Assembly: GCF_023667495.1 (NCBI RefSeq)
Contig: NZ_JAMOZL010000001.1
Span: 434,001-498,000 of the forward strand
Length of the DNA stretch: 64,000 bases
Direction: 5' to 3'
Source of the DNA: Dyadobacter sp. MSC1_007
GTDB lineage: Bacteria > Bacteroidota > Bacteroidia > Cytophagales > Spirosomataceae
In this document: piece after piece, positions 15,046 to 24,379 of the stretch
Position numbering within the stretch: the first letter of the stretch is position 1
Layout of the letters: the number at the start of each line of letters is the position of its first letter
Position numbers and translations under genes: made by a program
Notes under the pieces: generated by a model
Seen by the model: only the letters and a program-made list of their open reading frames with translations
Database searches by the model: none
What the model was told of the DNA's origin: nothing

Positions 15046-17088
15046 ATGGACGCATTGCGTTATTTTAACCGGGATATCAGCTGGCTTTCTTTCAATGAGC
15101 GGGTTTTGATGGAGGCAGGTAACGAGGCTGTTCCGCTGATGGAACGCATCCGTTTTCTCTCCATTTATTCGTCCAATCTTGATGAGTTTTACCGTGTCCG
15201 GATGCCTTACCTGCAAAAGATTTCCATGCAGGACGCTTCCAACAATGCTTATCAGCAAGCGGAAGAGATAGTCGACCGCCAACAGAACGAATATGGCCGT
15301 ATCCTCGGGCAATCGATTGTGCCGGCGCTTTCGCGGCTGGGTTACCATTTTTGTTACAAAGAAGGCATTCCTGCACCGCTCAGGACATTTGCAACGCATT
15401 ATTTCTATACCCGGATCGCAGGCTTTTTGCAGCCTGTTTATCTCAACGAAAAAAATATTTTCTTTCCTGAAAACAACCAGATCTATCTCGTAGTCATTCT
15501 GCAACTGCCACAGGACCGTGAAAAAATCGCATTGGTAAATATCCCTACGCCCAATCTCGACAGGTTTGTGAAGACCAAACAGCCTGACGGCGAGTACATT
15601 GTGTTTCTGGAAGATATTATCCGGTACAACCTCGACCATATTTTCCCGGACGCACTAAACATTGCTTCATATAGCATTAAAGTGACCCGCGACGCCGAGC
15701 TGGATCTTTTGGATGACGATGGCGAAGAAGTGACGGACCAAATGGAAAAGCAGCTTAGCAAGCGTGATTATGGTTTCGCCAGTCGGTTACTCCATGAGCC
15801 TGGCCTTTCGTTGCGCCATTTGCAATACATTATTAATTTACTGGAACTCAAAAAAGCGTCGGTCGTTGAGGGCGGACGCTATCATAACCTTAAAGATTTG
15901 TCGTCGCTGCCTGTTGCATCTCCATCCATTTCTTATCCGGATTGGCCGGCGGTGCAGCATCTGGATGGCATGGATGAGCAAACGACATTGTTTCAGGCAT
16001 TGACTAAGAAGGATATGATGGTCCATGCGCCTTACCAGACTTATGACACTATCCTGAGGTTTTTCAACGAAGCAGCCATTGACCGTTCGGTGCAGGAAAT
16101 TTTTACGACCATGTACCGGGTGGCGCACGACTCAAAAATAGCCCACGCGCTGATCAGCGCTGCCAAAAATGGTAAAAAAGTAACTGTTCTGGTTGAGTTG
16201 AAGGCCCGTTTCGATGAGGCGAACAATATCCGGTGGGCCAAAAAAATGAAGTCGGCCGGGGTTAAGATCATACACAGCGTCAATGCATTGAAAGTACATG
16301 CGAAGCTCGCGCTGGTGAAGCGGAAGCACGAGACACATGCATACCTGGGCTTGCTCGCGACCGGCAATCTCAACGAGGGAACGGCGCGTTTTTATACCGA
16401 CCATATCCTGCTGACGGCACATCCACAAATGCTCGGGGAAACGGAGTTGCTTTTCGGGTTTTTAAGTAAAAAGAAGAAGCCTGAAAAGACAGACGCACTT
16501 TCTTTTGAACATCTGCTTGTAGCCCAGTTTAACCTGCAAAAGAAGTTTATCGAACTCATAGATCGCGAAATTGACAACGCGCGGAAGGGCTTACGGACAG
16601 GCATCACGATCAAACTGAACAACCTGGAAGAGGAGGTATTGATCGACAAACTTTACGAAGCATCCAATGCAGGTATTGAAATAAATCTGATTGTCCGAAG
16701 CATTTGCAGGCTGGTACCGGGCGTGCCGGGGCAGAGCGAGAACATCAGGATCAAACGCATTGTGGACAGATACCTGGAACACGGCCGCGTTTTTATATTT
16801 CATAACAACGGCCAGCCCGAGGTTTTCATGGGTTCTGCCGACTGGATGAACCGCAACATTTACCGGCGGATCGAAGTTTGTTTCCCGATCTACGACGAAC
16901 AGTTGAAAAAGCAGCTGACCGACATTATTGCACTGCAATGGGATGATACTGTCCAGGCAGTGTGGATCGATAGCGAACTCCGTAATGTACCGGTTACGAC
17001 CCTGCCAGGCGGTATCCGGTCGCAGGAAGCCATTTACCAACACCTCTCAGGAACGGTTGAAAAATTTAAAAGGCATTCTGAAAAATGA
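15046..17088 (+). CDS. ppk1: polyphosphate kinase 1
   Basis: A 680-residue enzyme that reversibly makes inorganic polyphosphate from ATP. The N-terminal domain opens with YFNRDISWLSFNERVL and SSNLDEFY, both diagnostic of PPK1. The phospho-accepting histidine is H418 in VHAKLAL and the second catalytic histidine is H586 in FIFHNNGQ, with GSADWMNRN following. The ATG at 15046 is chosen; a TTG at 15031 in the same frame overlaps the upstream stop and is less likely. The gene lies 11 bp after the HD/Pycsar fusion and overlaps the lipoprotein gene by 4 bp (ATGA), so it is in one operon with them. Confidence 0.95.
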   Translation: MDALRYFNRDISWLSFNERVLMEAGNEAVPLMERIRFLSIYSSNLDEFYRVRMPYLQKISMQDASNNAYQQAEEIVDRQQNEYGRILGQSIVPALSRLGYHFCYKEGIPAPLRTFATHYFYTRIAGFLQPVYLNEKNIFFPENNQIYLVVILQLPQDREKIALVNIPTPNLDRFVKTKQPDGEYIVFLEDIIRYNLDHIFPDALNIASYSIKVTRDAELDLLDDDGEEVTDQMEKQLSKRDYGFASRLLHEPGLSLRHLQYIINLLELKKASVVEGGRYHNLKDLSSLPVASPSISYPDWPAVQHLDGMDEQTTLFQALTKKDMMVHAPYQTYDTILRFFNEAAIDRSVQEIFTTMYRVAHDSKIAHALISAAKNGKKVTVLVELKARFDEANNIRWAKKMKSAGVKIIHSVNALKVHAKLALVKRKHETHAYLGLLATGNLNEGTARFYTDHILLTAHPQMLGETELLFGFLSKKKKPEKTDALSFEHLLVAQFNLQKKFIELIDREIDNARKGLRTGITIKLNNLEEEVLIDKLYEASNAGIEINLIVRSICRLVPGVPGQSENIRIKRIVDRYLEHGRVFIFHNNGQPEVFMGSADWMNRNIYRRIEVCFPIYDEQLKKQLTDIIALQWDDTVQAVWIDSELRNVPVTTLPGGIRSQEAIYQHLSGTVEKFKRHSEK

Positions 17089-17957
17089 AAAATAAAACTT
17101 CTTTCACCACAGCATTAGTGGTCATTCTCATGACTGGCTGGTTGCTCACAGGCTGTAATTCGACTCAAAAGGAAGCGGAACTGTTTATGGGTTATGATTT
17201 TAATAAACCCGAGAAGTTCAATATGCCGGAAAGCCTCTTTGAAGTATCGGGCATTACATTTAACAAAGGCAATGCAGACACACTTTACGCGATCCAGGAT
17301 GAGGAAGGTAAGCTTTTCAGGCTCGCGTGGGATATTCCAAAACAGTTGCATGCCAAATTCGGTAAAAAAGGGGACTATGAAGATGTTTCCATAATGGATA
17401 ACGAAGTTTATGTGCTGAAAAGCAATGGGTCAATATATGCGTTTCCGCTCTCTGAGGCGGTCTTTGAAGAACCTGAACGGATCAGAGAAATAAAAGGGAC
17501 ATTGCCTAAGGGCGAATATGAAGGTATGTTTGGCGACGTATCCACAGGTCAGCTGTATGTCATCTGTAAAAATTGTGTGGACGACGATTCCAAGAGCAGT
17601 GTGTCGGGCTATATCCTTAAACCTGGGCCGGATTCGACAATGGCACAGGCGGGCAGGTTTGCGATCGACGTGGACCAGATCAAAGCCATTACTGGAAAGG
17701 TTTCGAGGGGTTTTCGCCCGTCCGGACTGGCGCGGAACCCGCTTACCAACGAATGGTACATTATCTCGGCCGTCAACAAGCTGATCGTAGTGACCGATGC
17801 GCAATGGAAAGTGAAAGGCGCATTTACATTGAACGGCAACATGTTTATCCAGCCGGAGGGCATCGCATTCGATAAGGAGGGTAACCTGTATATTTCCAAC
17901 GAGGGGGACGACCTGTTTGCGGGAAATGTTCTTAAATTCAGAAAATCGGGCCAGTAA
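17085..17957 (+). CDS. SdiA-regulated-type beta-propeller lipoprotein
   Basis: A 290-residue predicted lipoprotein: hydrophobic signal segment (7-22) ending in the lipobox LLTGC with C24. The mature part has propeller-like repeats (VSGITFNKGNADTLYAIQDEEGKLF; PEGIAFDKEGNLYISNEGDD, each split here only for description) that resemble the SdiA-regulated/YjiK family. Function is unknown; it would be anchored in the periplasm or outer membrane. Its ATG overlaps the ppk1 stop by 4 bp (ATGA), so it is co-translated with polyphosphate kinase. Confidence 0.75.
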   Translation: MKNKTSFTTALVVILMTGWLLTGCNSTQKEAELFMGYDFNKPEKFNMPESLFEVSGITFNKGNADTLYAIQDEEGKLFRLAWDIPKQLHAKFGKKGDYEDVSIMDNEVYVLKSNGSIYAFPLSEAVFEEPERIREIKGTLPKGEYEGMFGDVSTGQLYVICKNCVDDDSKSSVSGYILKPGPDSTMAQAGRFAIDVDQIKAITGKVSRGFRPSGLARNPLTNEWYIISAVNKLIVVTDAQWKVKGAFTLNGNMFIQPEGIAFDKEGNLYISNEGDDLFAGNVLKFRKSGQ

Positions 17958-17975
17958 GGCCAGTAATCACTTCCT

Positions 17976-20900
17976 ATGACCAGAAATTTACTCCGTTTAC
18001 TTGCATTAAGTATAGCGTTGGGAGGGGTTTCTTCCTGCGCGAGTTATAAAACGCATTTCTCAAAAGAGGGGGCTACCTGGGAGTCCGCTTCACCGGATCC
18101 TTCCCTCGAACTGAAACACACGATGTACCTCATCGGGGATGCCGGTAATGATTCCCCGGCAAGCCGTGCTCCGGTTTTGGAATACCTCAAAACAAAACTG
18201 GCTACTGAAACCAAGAACAGTTCTGCATTATTTCTCGGCGACAATATCTACGAATACGGAATGCCGCCATCGGAAGATTCGGTGGACCGCGAAACGGCTG
18301 AGTTTCGCATTAATTCACAATTGGAAACGTTGGAAGAATTCAAAGGCCGGCCGTTTTTCCTGCCCGGAAACCATGATTGGCGCGGATGGGGCGTAAAGGG
18401 TTTAAAACGTCAGGAAAAGTACATTCAGAAATACCTCAATGAGCGGCGGGGAGTAAAGGATAAGGATGATTACGAGCATTACTTTCTGCCACTCGACGGA
18501 TGTTCGGGCCCGGAAGTGATCGAACTGAACGATAACGTGGTCGTGATCGTCGCCGATTCGCAATGGTGGCTCACCGACTGGGACCGCGACCAGAAAATCA
18601 ACGATGGCTGTGAGATCAAAAACCGGGAGCAGTTCCGGTTTGTGTGGGAGAATGTGGTGAGGAAATACCGTAACAAGAATGTCGTGATCGCGATGCACCA
18701 TCCGCCCTACACTTACGGGCCACATGGCGGCCGGTTCACGATCAAACAGCATATTTTTCCGCTTACCGAGCTCAATCCAAAGCTTTACATTCCATTGCCG
18801 GTGCTAGGCAGTCTGAGCGCATTATTCCGTGCCACGATCGGCTCGCGCCAGGATGTGGCTAACAAGCACTACAAAGAGTTGCGGACGGCTGTGCTGGCCG
18901 GCGCTAAGAAAAACGGAAAGTTCATTTTCGCCAGCGGACACGAGCATGCTTTGCAATTTATTGAAAACGACGGCCAGGAATTTATCGTCAGCGGAAGCGG
19001 CTCCAAAAACAGCCCGGTAAGCCTGGGTAAGGGCTCGTTATACGCGTCATCCCGGCTCGGTTTTTCGACATTAAGCTTTTTTGAAGGCGGTGAAACGTGG
19101 GTGAAATTCTGGGAAGTAACACCCGACGGAAAGGATGCTAAGCTCGTTTTTCAACGAAAAGTGAAAGACAAGCAGGTAGCAGAACAGCCCGATCCGACGA
19201 TAGCATTTACAGAATACAACCAGCACGTCGATTCCGTTTCGAAATTCATTACAAGCAATGACGTGAAACCCATCGGCGCAGTGCATAAAGTGATGCTGGG
19301 AGAGCATTATCGCCCGCTTTACCGAGAGCAATACCGCTTTCCAGTCCTGGACCTGGCCACTTACCGGGGCGGCGTGGTGCCTACTAAGCAGGGCGGTGGT
19401 AACCAAACCAACTCCCTGCGCCTGCGCGACGCCGGTGGGAAAGAATATGCCATGCGCGGATTGACGAAGGATGTAAGCCGTTTCCTGCCATTTCCATTCA
19501 ACCAGATGGTTGCTGCCAAATACCTGGTGGAAGATAATTTCTTGTCTACGAACCCTTTCGCTCCGCTGAATATGCCTAAACTAGCGGGGGCCATTAACGT
19601 CTATCATACCAATCCAAAACTATATTACGTGCCTGCGCAGCCCGGGCTGGCAACGTTTAACAGCCTTTTCGGAGGGACGATGAACCTTGTAGAGGAGCGG
19701 CCCGATGGCAAAAGGTGGAAGGATGCTGATTTTTTTGGTAGCCCCGACAAGATCGTGAGCACGCCCGAGCTGGTTGAAGCTATTCTTGAAAACAGTAAAA
19801 ACAAAGTCGATGAACCCTGGGCTATCCGCACAAGGTTGCTCGATTTCGTGATCGGTGACTGGGACCGCCATGACGATCAATGGGCGTGGGCTTCCATCAA
19901 ACAAAAAGACGGCACCATCCTGTACCGGCCTATCCCGCGCGACCGCGACCAGGCGTTCTCCAGGTACGACGGGGCTCTGACGGGAGTTGCCAGACTCACA
20001 TTGCCATTTCTGAGACAGCTGCAAACATTCGGTCCCGAAATCCAAAGTATGAAATGGACGACATGGAGTGCACGCCTGTTCGACAGAACATTTTTGAATG
20101 AACTGAGTTGGGAGCAATGGGAGGAGCAGGTGAAATTCATCCAGAAAAACCTGACCGATGAAGCAATTGTTACTTCTTTCGAAGACTGGCCTGCCAAAGC
20201 AAAGGAAATGGCATCTCCGAATATGATCGAAGGACTGAAAGCTCGTCGGGCCGACCTGATGAAAATTGCCCGTGCGCATTACGAGTTTGTGAGCGAGTCG
20301 GTGAATGTGATTGGTAGCGAAGAAGAAGAGCGGTTCGTGATCGAGCGTCTGGACGACGGACATACGCGTGTAACGGTTTCTGAAATTGATAAAAACGGGA
20401 AAATCAAGCACCAGAATTACCAGCGTGTTTTTGAAAATGACGTTACCCACACGATCAATATTTACGGTAACGGGGATGACGATGAATTTGTGGTGAAGGG
20501 AGATGTCAGAAAGGGGATCAAATTGAGATTGATAGGAGGGCTGGGCAAAGACGTTTTTGCTGACAGCGCGAACGTCGGCTCGGGAGGAAAGAAAACTTTG
20601 GTTTATGATGATTTGAGCAATAATACCGTCATTCCAGGGCCAGATACGCGGGATAAACGCACGAGTCTGTACCGCTTTAATGTGTATGACCGCCGGAGCG
20701 CCGATAGTAATTACGATATCGCATTGCCGCTGCCGATCCTGGGCGCTAATCCCGACGATGGTTTTTTCCTGGGTGGTGCAGTGAACATTACGAAATATGG
20801 TTTCAAGAAAGAGCCGTATGCTTCTGTGCAATCGTTTGGAGGCAGTTTTGCGGTGCGGACGCAGGGCTTGAAAGTTAATTACACCGGTGATTTTATCAAT

Positions 20901-21767
20901 GCATTCAAAAAATTCGACTTTTACCTGGATTCCTATTATCGCGGGCCGAGGTATGCATTTAACTATGCAGGATTCGGAAACAAGTCGGTGCGGCCGGTGG
21001 AGGACGCGAATTTTTATAGAGTAAGACAAAGTGCCTTTTATGTGTACCCGGCATTGAAAAAGCGCTTTGCCGGGCATAATGGCTTTGTGACGTTAGGCCC
21101 GTTCTTCGAACTGTCCGATATTCAGGCTACGGCCGGCCGGTACATTACGAGTACCGAGAATGGCCTGCCAGATGATATTTTCAAAACAAAATATTACAGC
21201 GGTGCAAAGTTTACCTTCAATTTCAGCAGCGTAGATAATATCTTCTCGCCGCATTCAGGGATACGTTTTAATGCCGGATTGAACTGGACGACGGACCTTA
21301 AAAGCGATAAGAATTTTACCGGTCTGCGGGCCCAGTTTGCATTCTACACCAGTCTTGACCAAAAAGAAAATTTCGTGATCGCCTCGCAGGTTGGTACCGG
21401 CGTCAATTTTAGTAACGGTTACCAATTTTTTCAAATGCCGACCATTGGAGGAAAACAGGGGCTGCGCGGCTATCGCACGGAGCGGTTTTACGGGAAAAGC
21501 AGCATCTGGCATGATACCGATCTGCGGATCAGGCTGGGTAGCAGCTATAACCCTACATTACCGCTCACCTATGGCATATTTGCCGGCTTCGACTATGGCC
21601 GCGTCTGGCTGGATGGAGAATCTTCAAAAAACTGGCATTACAACTACGGAGGCGGAATTTGGCTGGCGCCGGTTGATGTGCTTACGATCGCGGCAGGCGC
21701 ATTTATCCCGAAAGAAAAAAATGAAGAAAAACCACGAATTGCAGTGCAGCTGGGTTTCTGGTTTTAA
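17976..21767 (+). CDS. metallophosphatase / CotH-like kinase fold / BamA-TamA-like barrel fusion
   Basis: A 1263-residue predicted outer-membrane lipoprotein (lipobox VSSC, C21). Residues about 50-400 form a calcineurin-type metallophosphoesterase with GDAGN (54-58), GDN (88-90), GNHD (131-134), MHHPP (near 240) and GHEH (near 322). Residues about 430-760 contain DWDRH (near 628-632) followed by IPRDRDQAF (near 650-659), the pattern of the catalytic loop and metal aspartate in CotH/FAM20-type secretory kinases. The last 350 residues are a surface-antigen (D15/BamA-like) beta-barrel ending in GFWF. It is 18 bp after the lipoprotein gene in the ppk1 operon. Which phosphate compound it handles is unknown. 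Confidence 0.8.
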   Translation: MTRNLLRLLALSIALGGVSSCASYKTHFSKEGATWESASPDPSLELKHTMYLIGDAGNDSPASRAPVLEYLKTKLATETKNSSALFLGDNIYEYGMPPSEDSVDRETAEFRINSQLETLEEFKGRPFFLPGNHDWRGWGVKGLKRQEKYIQKYLNERRGVKDKDDYEHYFLPLDGCSGPEVIELNDNVVVIVADSQWWLTDWDRDQKINDGCEIKNREQFRFVWENVVRKYRNKNVVIAMHHPPYTYGPHGGRFTIKQHIFPLTELNPKLYIPLPVLGSLSALFRATIGSRQDVANKHYKELRTAVLAGAKKNGKFIFASGHEHALQFIENDGQEFIVSGSGSKNSPVSLGKGSLYASSRLGFSTLSFFEGGETWVKFWEVTPDGKDAKLVFQRKVKDKQVAEQPDPTIAFTEYNQHVDSVSKFITSNDVKPIGAVHKVMLGEHYRPLYREQYRFPVLDLATYRGGVVPTKQGGGNQTNSLRLRDAGGKEYAMRGLTKDVSRFLPFPFNQMVAAKYLVEDNFLSTNPFAPLNMPKLAGAINVYHTNPKLYYVPAQPGLATFNSLFGGTMNLVEERPDGKRWKDADFFGSPDKIVSTPELVEAILENSKNKVDEPWAIRTRLLDFVIGDWDRHDDQWAWASIKQKDGTILYRPIPRDRDQAFSRYDGALTGVARLTLPFLRQLQTFGPEIQSMKWTTWSARLFDRTFLNELSWEQWEEQVKFIQKNLTDEAIVTSFEDWPAKAKEMASPNMIEGLKARRADLMKIARAHYEFVSESVNVIGSEEEERFVIERLDDGHTRVTVSEIDKNGKIKHQNYQRVFENDVTHTINIYGNGDDDEFVVKGDVRKGIKLRLIGGLGKDVFADSANVGSGGKKTLVYDDLSNNTVIPGPDTRDKRTSLYRFNVYDRRSADSNYDIALPLPILGANPDDGFFLGGAVNITKYGFKKEPYASVQSFGGSFAVRTQGLKVNYTGDFINAFKKFDFYLDSYYRGPRYAFNYAGFGNKSVRPVEDANFYRVRQSAFYVYPALKKRFAGHNGFVTLGPFFELSDIQATAGRYITSTENGLPDDIFKTKYYSGAKFTFNFSSVDNIFSPHSGIRFNAGLNWTTDLKSDKNFTGLRAQFAFYTSLDQKENFVIASQVGTGVNFSNGYQFFQMPTIGGKQGLRGYRTERFYGKSSIWHDTDLRIRLGSSYNPTLPLTYGIFAGFDYGRVWLDGESSKNWHYNYGGGIWLAPVDVLTIAAGAFIPKEKNEEKPRIAVQLGFWF

Positions 21768-21796
21768 TCCCCGACTCGTCGCTTATTTTCGTTTCG

Positions 21797-22321
21797 CTAA
21801 TCCAGGGAATCTTTTAAGGCCCTGGCTTGCTCGGCGTGCGCACGGATAACGGGGAGGCGTTCGGCCGCCCAGGATTTTACTTCAATGTCTTTTCCTGCGG
21901 AAGCCTCCGTCTCGAAAAGTCGGATCAGGCGGCTGTGGGAGACATTCATCTGGTCAATATACAACGTATCGAACTGCGCGCCGGTGAACATGGAAAGACT
22001 GTCGAGCTGCTGTTGCCGTTCATCTGACAAGGTGGTCGAAGTCTCCACTTTTTTATCCGCCGCTATCTTTTGGAGTTCCTGGTTAGCTTTGGTAAAATCG
22101 TCTACCATAAGCTGCCCGTAGTCCTGTAATCTCTCAAAAGACGCATTAGCGCTGGCGACCTGCCCCGCATTGATCTGCAAAAGCCCCTCATCTGCCGCCG
22201 ATTTGATAAATACGCGGTCAACTTCCCCGATAAGGTCGTCGGAAACTTTGTCGTTGTCGTCGCAGGCAGCAAAAGAAATCAGCGACACAGCCAGAAATAT
22301 ATAAATTAAGGTGGTTTTCAT
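21797..22321 (-). CDS. DUF4142 lipoprotein
   Basis: A 174-residue protein with a signal peptide and lipobox SFAAC (C20), then a helical body (about 30-174) rich in alanine, glutamine and acidic residues in the DUF4142/ferritin-like four-helix pattern. The family is exported and of unknown function, sometimes linked to stress survival. It is convergent with the phosphatase-barrel gene, with 29 bp between stops, and divergent from the PAS protein gene with a 115-bp gap. Confidence 0.8.
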   Translation of the reverse strand: MKTTLIYIFLAVSLISFAACDDNDKVSDDLIGEVDRVFIKSAADEGLLQINAGQVASANASFERLQDYGQLMVDDFTKANQELQKIAADKKVETSTTLSDERQQQLDSLSMFTGAQFDTLYIDQMNVSHSRLIRLFETEASAGKDIEVKSWAAERLPVIRAHAEQARALKDSLD

Positions 22322-22436
22322 GCAAAGCGATTTTGTGGTGAATTCATGGAGTAGATAATTATTGTGCCAATCTTGATGTGTATATTCGTAGTAATACTTC
22401 TAGGGAACAGATAGCCCATATCGAAAAAATAATTGA

Positions 22437-23843
22437 ATGAGTACAGGTAAGCAAGAGGGATCATGGAACGGCACACAACCCGCGTCGGAGATTATGTACC
22501 ATGATTTGTTTGAGCTCAACCCACAGCCCATGTGGGTTTATGATCTGGAGACTTACCAGATATTGGATGTAAATGAATCGGCTGTGCGGCATTACGGGTA
22601 TAGCAAACAAGAGTTTATGTCAATGACGATCCTTGCACTGCGGCCGGAAATCGACATTCCCAGGTTGGTGGAGGCCGTGGAAAAGGTGAAGAAGCATGAC
22701 AAGCTGTATTCGTCGGGCCTTTACCGGCACCGTAAAAAGAACGGTGAAATCATCGATGTTCGGATACAGAGCAATATTGTTCAGGTTGGTGGGCGTAAGG
22801 CTGAACTCGTATTGTCCGCCGACGTTACCACGATGATTGCCGCAGAACGCGAGAAAAGGAAATCGGACGATAAGTTCAAGGCGATTTTCGATAATACCAC
22901 CGACGCCATCCTGCTGAGCGATAACGACGGGGTATGCATCGATCTCAACAATGCTACCCTTGAAATGCTGGGTTACAAACAGGATGAATTCCAGCATTGC
23001 AGCATCGGGCAATTTTTGGAACTGCCCGAAGAAACGCCCTTTAGTGTGGTATGGAAGAACTTCCTCAATGGTGAAATTCTCAACGGAACGATGAAAGTCC
23101 GGCGGAGAGATGGCTCCTTTATGATCGGCAGCTTTAATGCCAAACCAAATATCCTTCCCGGTGTACACATGTGCGTGATCACCGACATTACCGACCGGAT
23201 CGAAAAACAACAGGAGCTGCTGGCAAGCGAAAGACGGTTCAAAGCATTGGTACAGGAAGGCGCAGACCTCATTTCCATCGTCGATGAGGGGGGAAACTAT
23301 AAGTTTGTCAGCGAAAGCTGTTACCCTATACTTGGCATCCGGCCCGAAGACCTGGTTGGTAAAAATGCATTTGATTTCATCCATCCCGACGACCGTGAGG
23401 CTGTGCTGGCACTATTTTTAGAAATTCTCACTAAGCGGCAGATCAAAACAGAACCTTTCCGCTTCACCGACGGGTACGGCGAGTACCGCTGGATCACCAC
23501 CACAGCGACCAATATGACCGACGACCCGGCAGTGGGAGGGGTCGTGACGAACTCCCGGGATATTACCGAAGCAATGCTCAAAGCACACGATCTTCGGATC
23601 AGCAATGAGCGTTACCGGCAGCAGAACGAAAAATTGAGGGATATAGCCTGGACGCAGTCGCATGTGGTGAGGGCGCCGCTGGTGAGGTTAATGGGCCTGG
23701 TGGACTTGCTGGATACAGGAGAATGCGGTGGCCTGGGCATGGAGACGGTACTGGAACATATCCGGTCGTCGGCCGGGGAGCTGGACGAGGTGATCAGGGA
23801 AATTGTAAGGAAGGCGGACAAAGTTCAGAACGATGATGAATGA
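22437..23843 (+). CDS. multi-PAS protein with DHp helix but no ATPase domain
   Basis: A 468-residue cytoplasmic protein with three PAS domains (about 20-130, 145-255, 265-385) joined by short helical linkers. The C-terminus (about 390-460) looks like a histidine-kinase dimerisation helix with H-box WTQSHVVRAPLVR, including a candidate phospho-histidine, but the frame ends before any HATPase_c domain. It therefore cannot phosphorylate itself. The next gene, a single-domain response regulator, overlaps it by 11 bp. It may act as a phosphotransfer or scaffold partner for a separate kinase, or as a signal-dependent phosphatase; both are inference. Confidence 0.8.
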   Translation: MSTGKQEGSWNGTQPASEIMYHDLFELNPQPMWVYDLETYQILDVNESAVRHYGYSKQEFMSMTILALRPEIDIPRLVEAVEKVKKHDKLYSSGLYRHRKKNGEIIDVRIQSNIVQVGGRKAELVLSADVTTMIAAEREKRKSDDKFKAIFDNTTDAILLSDNDGVCIDLNNATLEMLGYKQDEFQHCSIGQFLELPEETPFSVVWKNFLNGEILNGTMKVRRRDGSFMIGSFNAKPNILPGVHMCVITDITDRIEKQQELLASERRFKALVQEGADLISIVDEGGNYKFVSESCYPILGIRPEDLVGKNAFDFIHPDDREAVLALFLEILTKRQIKTEPFRFTDGYGEYRWITTTATNMTDDPAVGGVVTNSRDITEAMLKAHDLRISNERYRQQNEKLRDIAWTQSHVVRAPLVRLMGLVDLLDTGECGGLGMETVLEHIRSSAGELDEVIREIVRKADKVQNDDE

Positions 23844-24252
23844 CGGGCTCAAAATTTTACTGGTAGACGACGACAAGATCATGCTGTTCCTGCACGATAC
23901 TTTCCTGAAACGAAGCGGCATCGTTTGCGACACCGTGTTATGCGGAAACGGAAAGGAGGCGCTCGACTACCTGGACAATTACGAGAGGCCGGAAACCACT
24001 TTTCTGGTGTTACTGGACATCAATATGCCCGTTATGAACGGGTGGGAATTTCTGAAAACAATCCGCAGCAGGCCCTATCTCGCGCGTGTGCTAATCGTGA
24101 TGGTGAGCTCCGCAACTGAGGAGACCGAGAAGGCGAGGGCATTCACATTCGCTCAGGTGATCGACTACCAGCAAAAACCATTGAACATAGAGAGTTGTAA
24201 ACGGATCATCAACCTGGACAGGCTGCGCGGTTTCTTCGACGTATGCAGGTGA
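23833..24252 (+). CDS. single-domain response regulator
   Basis: A 139-residue CheY-like receiver: acidic pocket D12-D14 (VDDD), phospho-acceptor D62 (LLDINMP), the S/T position in MVSSATEE (about 94-101) and the lysine in QQKPL (about 114-118). It has no output domain. Its start overlaps the PAS/DHp gene by 11 bp, so the two are partners. It probably passes a phosphoryl group or acts by protein contact. Confidence 0.9.
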   Translation: MMNDGLKILLVDDDKIMLFLHDTFLKRSGIVCDTVLCGNGKEALDYLDNYERPETTFLVLLDINMPVMNGWEFLKTIRSRPYLARVLIVMVSSATEETEKARAFTFAQVIDYQQKPLNIESCKRIINLDRLRGFFDVCR

Positions 24253-24379
24253 GGTAGGCGAAAGTGGCCTGACGGTCGGGAATTGAACAAAAAAAGCGAA
24301 AGTCTGCGTACAATATCGTCCAGCCTTTCTATTTTTAGTCGTATCTTAGACTTTCAACGTTCAAAAATAGCCCTCTTGT

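Noticed and set aside
19620-21077. 485-residue minus-strand frame inside the phosphatase-barrel gene
   Set aside because: It is antisense to strongly recognisable coding sequence, has no known motif and atypical composition.
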